From Girardinichthys multiradiatus (lineage: Eukaryota; Chordata; Actinopteri; Cyprinodontiformes; Goodeidae): a stretch of 64,000 nucleotides of DNA. Made by a program: the position numbers and the translations under genes. The stretch is taken from contig NC_061795.1 of assembly GCF_021462225.1 (NCBI RefSeq), positions 50,770,880 to 50,834,879 of the forward strand, written 5' to 3'. The notes under the pieces were generated by a model. That model was given only the letters and a program-made list of their open reading frames with translations, was not told the origin of the DNA and made no database searches. This document shows positions 58,275 to 64,000 of this stretch, piece after piece. How positions within the stretch are numbered: the stretch's first letter is position 1; each line of letters begins with the position of its first letter.

Positions 58275-58845
58275 TTCAATTCAAATTCAATTCAATTCAA
58301 AAATACTTTATTAATTCCAAAGGGAAATTAAATGTTGTTGTAGCTCATATTATGAAGGTTTCTTCAAAGAGTCGTTGTAGATGCTGATGGCTGTGGGCAG
58401 GAAGGATCTCCTGTAGCGCTCCATCTTACAGCAGATCTGAAGAAGCCTCTGACTGAAGACATTCTGTTGTTGTAGGACAGTCTCATGAAGAGGATGCTCA
58501 GGGTTCTCCATAATGTTCTTCATTTTATGAAGAATCCGTCTTTCCACAATGATCTCTAGAGGTTCCAGAGGAGTCTCCAGAACAGAACCAGTCGTCTTTA
58601 TCAGCTTGTTGAGCTTTTTTAAGTCCCTGGTTCTGATGCTGCTTCCCCAGCAGATGATGGTAGAAGAGATCAGACTCTCCACAACAGACTTATAGAAGAT
58701 ATGCAGCATCTTGCTGCAAACACCAAAGGACCTAAGCTTCCTCAAGAAGTACAGTCTGCTCTGTCCCTTCTTGTAGACAGTTGCATCTCCACTCTAGTTT
58801 GTTGTCCAGGTGAACACCGAGGTATTTATACTCCTCCACCACCTA
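58275..58845 (-). pseudogene. 5'-truncated LINE ORF2 C-terminus and 3' end
   Basis: The minus strand reads EEYKYLGVHLDNKLEW, then, after a frameshift near 58785, RLYFLRKLRSFGVCSKMLHI and FYKSVVESLISSTIICWGSS, and a charged C-terminus ending at 58350. The 3' UTR closes at 58275-58330 with the antisense text AATACTTTATTAATTCCAAA and AATTC repeats. The catalytic domain is missing. Related to, but distinct from, the fragments at 16404 and 41521. Confidence 0.65.
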
Positions 58846-58964
58846 CACTTCTTCTCCTATGATAGAAAGAGCTTAAACTGTTAAATTTAGCTGTAATTCT
58901 GTTTACATATTTTTTATTCTACTTTATTGTGTCAGAGCAGCAGACATTCACAATAAGAGCCTCT

Positions 58965-59425
58965 TTCATACTCCAACCTTGAAAACTGGCTCAGAGTTGA
59001 TCTGTTCTTTCTTTCTAGGTGAAACAACTAAAGGAGCTACATCCATTAACATTTACTTTTCCTTCCCATAGAAAGTACTCCTGGATCAGTGCTCCTTTAT
59101 TCTCTTTGTGTCTCTGCTCTGTTCTCTCAAACCTCCGGTCGGTCGTGGCAGATGGCCGCTCACACTGAGCCTGGTTCTGGTTCTGCTGGAGGTTTCTTCC
59201 TGTTAAAAGGGAGTTTTTCCTCTCCACTGTCGCTACATGCATGCTCAGTATGAGGGATTGCTGCAAAGTCAACACCAGTGACTGTCCACTGTCTCTACAT
59301 GCTCATCCAGGAGGAGTGAATGCTGCAAGTCACTGACTGGATGCAATCTGCTGGGTTTCCTTAGATAGAAAAACTTTTTATCCAATTTGAATAAATAACT
59401 GAATCTGACTGAACTGTTCAATGGT
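58965..59425 (+). repeat. LINE 3' UTR (L2-type family), copy D
   Basis: Sense-strand copy of the 3' UTR found antisense at 35460-35860 and 43120-43540. It stops at GAACTGTTCAATGGTTAG without the TATATAAATAAA tail, so the 3' end is truncated. Confidence 0.75.
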
Positions 59426-59534
59426 TAGTTGTGTGAATGCTGAAGGCACACTATTGAGATCCTGTTTCTCTTTATTCTTTATTAGAATAAGCTCGGACGA
59501 TTCCCCTCTTCAGAAAGGTGTCACAGGTAGACAC
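59426..59534. repeat. Fragment of an unclassified repeat
   Basis: Begins TGTGTGAATGCTGAAG, a word that recurs in the same orientation at 62046. Family unknown. Confidence 0.3.
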
Positions 59535-60460
59535 AGAGCCAGGCCAGGTGTAGCTTCTAGGAAGAGAATAGAGAGAACAAAGTTAAAAGCTGAAATAACA
59601 GCAAATAATGCAAAATTGGAGAGTAGTGTGAGAATGTAGCGAAGAGGGTGAAAGTGGTCATTATGTCCTCCAGCAGCCTAAACCTATAGCAGCATAACTA
59701 CAGAGATAGTTTCAGTTCAGATTATTTAGTTGAACAGCGCTTATTTACAACAATGTCGTCTCAAGGAACCTCACAAAGGGTCCCACTGATGGTCATTGTT
59801 ATACTAAAAACCACAATGATTGGGATACCTCCCTCTGTCAGACTGATTATAACCATTGGAAAAGAGAAGGGGTCATACAGGTAGCAGAAATGGCAGATCT
59901 CTGATGTATGATGGAGCTAGATCATTAAGGGCTTTATATGTGAGGAGGAGAATTTTAAATTCTATTCTGGATTTAACAGGGAGCCAATGAAGGGAAGCTA
60001 AAATAGGAGAAATATGATCTCTCTTTTTAATTTTCATCAGAACTCTTGCTGCAGCATTTTGAATCAGCTGAAGGCTTTTAACTGCATTTTGTGGACATCC
60101 TGATAGTAAAGAATTACAATAGTCCAGCCTTGAAGTAACAAATGCATGGACTAGTTTTTCAGTGTCACTCCTGGACAGGATATTTCTAATTTTGGCAATG
60201 TTCTGGAGATGAAAGAAGGAAATCTATAGAAACCTGTTTAATATGGGATTTAAATGACATGTCCTGGTCAAAAATAACACCAACGTTTTTTACTTTATTA
60301 TCAGAGGTCAATTTAATGCCATCCAGGTTAAGTGATTGACTAAGCAGTTTCTTTTTTAAAGACTCCGGTCCAAAGACGACAACGTCTGTCTTGTCTGAAT
60401 TTAGAAGGAAAAAAATTAAAGTCATCCAAGTTTTGACCTTGCTGGTGCTCACAGTGAAGG
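59535..60460 (-). pseudogene. LINE ORF2 C-terminal half (L2-type family), copy E
   Basis: The minus strand from about 60452 reads LNSDKTDVVVFGPESLKKK and VKNVGVIFDQDMSFKSHIKQV, and after a frameshift near 60205 stays open to about 59893: FFHLQNIAKIRNILSRSDTE, HAFVTSRLDYCNSLLSG, SLQLIQNAAARVL, HISPILASLHWLPVKSRIEF and TYKALNDLAPSYIRDL. This is the thumb and C-terminal domain of a CR1/L2-type reverse transcriptase protein. It overlaps the part kept in copy B and extends it upstream. The catalytic palm is missing. Sequence from 59535 to 59880 is diverged 3' UTR. Confidence 0.75.
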
Positions 60461-60475
60461 AATTATTTTGAAATC

Positions 60476-62060
60476 TTTTACTGTTTTGTCATAAAATAGG
60501 TTTGTTTCAAAGTACCAAATCTGCCCTTCCTAGGAAAAATAAAAGTTTAAAATTTGTAAATCGACTTTATTACATCTCCTACACGGATTATTGTTGACAC
60601 ATGAAATTCTCCAGGATTGTTCACCAATGCCTGCTGATACCTTTTACCGTTTTCTCATGAAGTAAGTTTGTTTAAGAGTGAAAAATCCATCTTTAGTCAG
60701 GTTAAAATAGGTCAAAATGATCCACTTTTTCACAGGGTCACACCTCCCAGACAGATTTTTGTAGAAACTTGAGAAGCTCCATGATTGTTCAGCAAGGCCT
60801 GCTGATTCATATGTTGCATAAATCAAATCGATAGCTCTTATAGTTACCGAGTTATTAGATGTTGTCCGAGAGCCTGTTCAGGCATTTTTGTGTTTTTCTC
60901 CAATTTTTCCTTTCTTTTCACTTGGTGTTGTGCCCTTATTATTACTTGTCCGTTCTGAGAAAAACGATCCAAGAATGACGTTGATGGTCCTTACGGTTTC
61001 CGAGTTATGGGCAGTAGTTCAGGAGCATGTGCCACCATGCTCAGCTCAGGCCAGAAGCTTCCATGAGTGATCTCAATAAGTCAGTCATAGCTGACAACCA
61101 CACTAGACGTTCAAAATAAGACCTACACATACGCTACAAAATAAAAGCCTCTTTCTACACTGAACATCAACCTTCCATATGTACAAATTATTTTTTAAAG
61201 CCGATAATAGCATAAACAATGATTTCAGACGAGCAACCAGGTTCTATATGACTAATGGAAATAACCCAGACTTCAAAGGACAACCCTGCTAGATTTCAAA
61301 ATAAGACATAAATGCTCTACAAAATAAACGCCTTTACATTTTAAACTATAGAAAATTGCAGCACTGGACTTCATACTAATGTTGGAGCTCATCCAGTGTA
61401 GGAAATAGAACCAGGTCAGCCCTTTAAAATAAGGCTTACTGAAATTTTCAAACTAAAAGCCTCATCTTTCCAGAGTTACTAGTAATTTTTTAAGCTGATA
61501 ATAGCATACACAATGATTTTAGAATAGCAAGCAGGTTCTTTATATCTAGTGGAAGTACGCCAGACCTGAAAGGACAACTATACTGGACTTTCAAAACAAC
61601 ACACAGCGATAATTGCAGCATTGGTCTTAACACCATTGCTGGGACTCTGTGATGGAAATGGATCCACTTTATCCTTTTGAAATAAACTCAATGATATTTA
61701 CAAAATAAAAGCCTCAACATTCCTCAGTTGAGGCCTTCCATGGCAATGAACGGAGAACAGTGAGTGGCCTGACTCCCATGCCATTGCCTGGTGGCACCTA
61801 TTACTACACATCTCTAAACTGGACTCTTTATTTATTTGCGACTGCCAAAGCAATGCAAGGACGCATGATTACTGGTGTGGATAGACATCTTAACCTTCTA
61901 CCCTCAATCATGATGAACACCGTTCTGTTGCTTTGGTTCTGTACCTCAGCCCCCAACCGTTGGCTCTGTTCTGAGAAGCACGCACCAAGAGGCAGGCCCC
62001 GTCTAAATGTCTTCAGAAATCTTCTAGTTTATTATTATTATTATTGTGTGAATGCTGAAG
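60476..62060. repeat. Degenerate tandem repeats of unknown family
   Basis: Two kinds of internal duplication. TTTTACTGTTTTGTCAT at 60478 recurs, changed, at about 60643, and ATTGTTCACCAATGCCTGCT at 60617 recurs at about 60783: period about 165. AAGCCGATAATAGCATAAAC at 61198 recurs at about 61492: period about 294. TACAAAATAAAAGCCTC-like words occur near 61135, 61317 and 61697. The 101-codon frame at 61760-62065 has no recognised domain. Confidence 0.5.
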
Positions 62061-62264
62061 AGTGAATAATTTTAAACGGCAATTTCATAAACGTTGGAAT
62101 ATACGCTGTAGTAAGCATTAGCATTTTAGCTCTTTTTAGCTTATACATTGCTTTTTGCATAGTAGATGGGTTAAATTAATATCAGCCTTCATGCTAGTGA
62201 TAGCCAATATGCTAATGTTAGCATTTTAGCTCCTCTTTCTTCTCTCTTCTCTCTTAGCTGAAGA

Positions 62265-63670
62265 ACACATTCTGGTCTGGATTTGGACTCACACACAAAA
62301 TTAAAGTGGAAAAACACACTAGAGGCTGATCCAACTTTGATGTAATGTCCTTAAAACAAGTCAAAATGAGGATCAGTATTGTGTGTGACCTCCATGTGTC
62401 TGTATGACCTCCCTACAACACCTGGACATGCTCCTGATGAGACGGATGGTCTCCTGAGGGTTCTCCTCCCAGACCTGGACTAAAGCATCCACCAACTCCT
62501 GGACAGTCTGTGGTGCAACGTGACGTTGGTGGATGGAGCGAGACATGATGTCCCAGATGTGCTCAATCAGATTCAGGTCTGGGGAACGGGCGGGCCAGTC
62601 CATAGCTTCAATGTCTTCATCTTGCAGGAACTGCTGACACACTCCAGCCACATGAGGTCTAGCATTGTCCTGCATTAGGAGGAACCCAGGACCAACCGCA
62701 CCAGCATATGGTCTCACAAGGGGTCTGAAGATCTCATCTCAGTACCTAATGGCAGTCAGGCTACCTCTGGCGAGCTCATGGAAAGAAATGCCACCCCACA
62801 CCATTACTGACCCACTACCAAACTGGTCATGCTGAAGGATGTTGCAGGCAGCAGATCTCTCTCCACGGTGTCTCCAGACTCTGTCACGTCTGTCACATGT
62901 GCTCAGTGTGAACCTGCTTTCATCTGTGAAGACCACAGGGCACCAGTGGTGAATTTACCAATCTTGGTGTTCTCTGGCAAATGCCAAGCGTCCTGCACGG
63001 TGTTGGGCTGTGAGCACAACCCCCATTTGTGGACATCAGGCCCTCATACCATCCTCATGGAGTCGGTTTCTAACCGTTTGTGCAGACACATGAACATTTG
63101 TGGCCTGCTGGAGGTCATTTTGCAGGGTTCTGGCAGTGCTCCTCCTGTTCCTCCTTGCACAAAGGCGGAGGTAGTGGTCCTGCTGCTGGGTTGTTGCCCT
63201 CCTACGGCCTCCTCCACGTCTCCTGGTGTACTGGCCTGTCTCCTGGTAGCGCCTCCAGACTCTGGACACTACGCTGACAGACACAGCAAACCTTCTTGCC
63301 ACAGCTGGCATTGATGTGCCATCCTGGATGAGCTGCACTACCTGAGCCACTTGTGTGGGTTGTAGAGTCCGTCTCATGCTACCACGAGTGTGAAAGCACC
63401 ACCAACATTCAAAAGTGACCAAAACATCATCCAGAAAGCATCGGTACTGAGAAGTTGTCTGTGGTCCCCACCTGCAGAACCACTCCTTTATTGAGTGAGT
63501 CTTGCTAATCACCAAAGATTTCCTCCTGTTGTCTTTTCCATTTGAACAACATCATGTGAAATTGATTATCAATCAGTGTTGCTTCCTAAGTGGACAGTTT
63601 GATTTCACAGAAGTTTGATTTACTTGGAGTTATATTGTGTTGTTTAAGTGGTCCCTTTATTTTTCTCTAT
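62265..63670 (-). pseudogene. Tc1-like transposase broken by three stop codons, third family
   Basis: On the minus strand one frame of about 335 codons runs from an ATG at 63377 to a stop at 62373-62375, with no frameshift but three internal stops: 63036-63038, 62955-62957 and 62739-62741. Residues 1-110 hold helix-turn-helix motifs ([19 protein letters not shown]). The catalytic residues are present: D in FTDESRF, D in LMQDNARPH and E in NLIEHIWD. GSVMVWGGIS is also conserved. The 5' flank to about 63670 ends GTGGTCCCTTTATTTTTC, fitting the inverted repeat; the 3' inverted repeat is missing beyond about 62265. Two of the stops could be CGA-to-TGA changes (inference). It differs in family from the elements at 24.6 and 50.3 kb. 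Confidence 0.8.
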
Positions 63671-64000
63671 ATATAGTTATAGAGATGCTGAAGGACCTTT
63701 TAGCTGCGATGATCTTCAGTTCCTTTCCACATGACTTTAACAGTGTCACATGGTTACAGTTTACTTATAGTAAATGTCCAGAGTAGAACATTTAATGTAT
63801 TATGTTTAGAACATGAATATTCACTGCTTTATTAGGTATCAGCTCTATGGAAAAAAAGTTGTACATATTGTGTTTGTAGCCATAAATGAGCTGGATAAGA
63901 TGCACTAACCAAGTAAGTTAGGTTGGAGGTGTTCAGTAGGATCTGAAGCACAGATCTTCTACTTATCCGTAACCTTTGAGCAGGGATGGGTTTCTGTACA
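63671..64000. other. No gene seen
   Basis: AT-rich flank with no feature that I can support. Confidence 0.4.

Overview
The window is nuclear DNA from a teleost fish, read from its repeats rather than from any host gene. It holds Tc1-type DNA transposons, hAT-type MITEs, a Sushi-like Ty3/gypsy element, an endogenous-retrovirus-like element, L2/CR1-type LINE fragments sharing one 3' tail, tRNA-derived SINEs and long GT microsatellites, in AT-rich sequence without operons. I could not name the species. No host protein-coding exon was recognised.

Layout. 0.9-6.5 kb: a plus-strand retrovirus-like element with a broken gag, then an open frame joining a protease end to an integrase zinc finger with no reverse transcriptase between them, then a putative 3' LTR. 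6.7-8.6 kb: a SINE and a rearranged nest of LINE pieces in both orientations. 8.6-13.2 kb: a minus-strand Sushi-like gypsy element with all pol domains in order, broken by stops, frameshifts and active-site substitutions, its 3' end replaced by LINE sequence. 13.4-20.2 kb: sparse, with three LINE remnants and two perfect hairpins. 20.27-20.47 kb: a CpG-dense block with a GC box, a CCAAT box and a splice donor, the best candidate for a host promoter and first non-coding exon. 21.8 kb: a hAT-like MITE. 24.64-26.25 kb: a complete Tc1-type transposon with an uninterrupted 334-residue transposase. 27-44 kb: SINEs, LINE 3' ends, a 147-bp GT run, a telomere-motif-rich repeat between two TG runs, and a second hAT-like MITE with near-perfect 8-bp target duplication. 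44-58 kb: mostly unannotatable, with one decayed Tc1-like element and a possible minus-strand pair of non-coding exons near 55.6-56.0 kb. 58-64 kb: LINE fragments in both orientations, degenerate tandem repeats, and a Tc1-like transposase broken by three nonsense codons.

These genes do not form a pathway: this is a repeat graveyard, possibly inside the long first intron of a gene starting near 20.4 kb. The only apparently intact protein gene is the Tc1 transposase. I found no sign of a new multi-gene system. The most useful leads are the intact Tc1 element, the RT-less retrovirus-like element, the CpG promoter, and the two MITEs defined by their target duplications.
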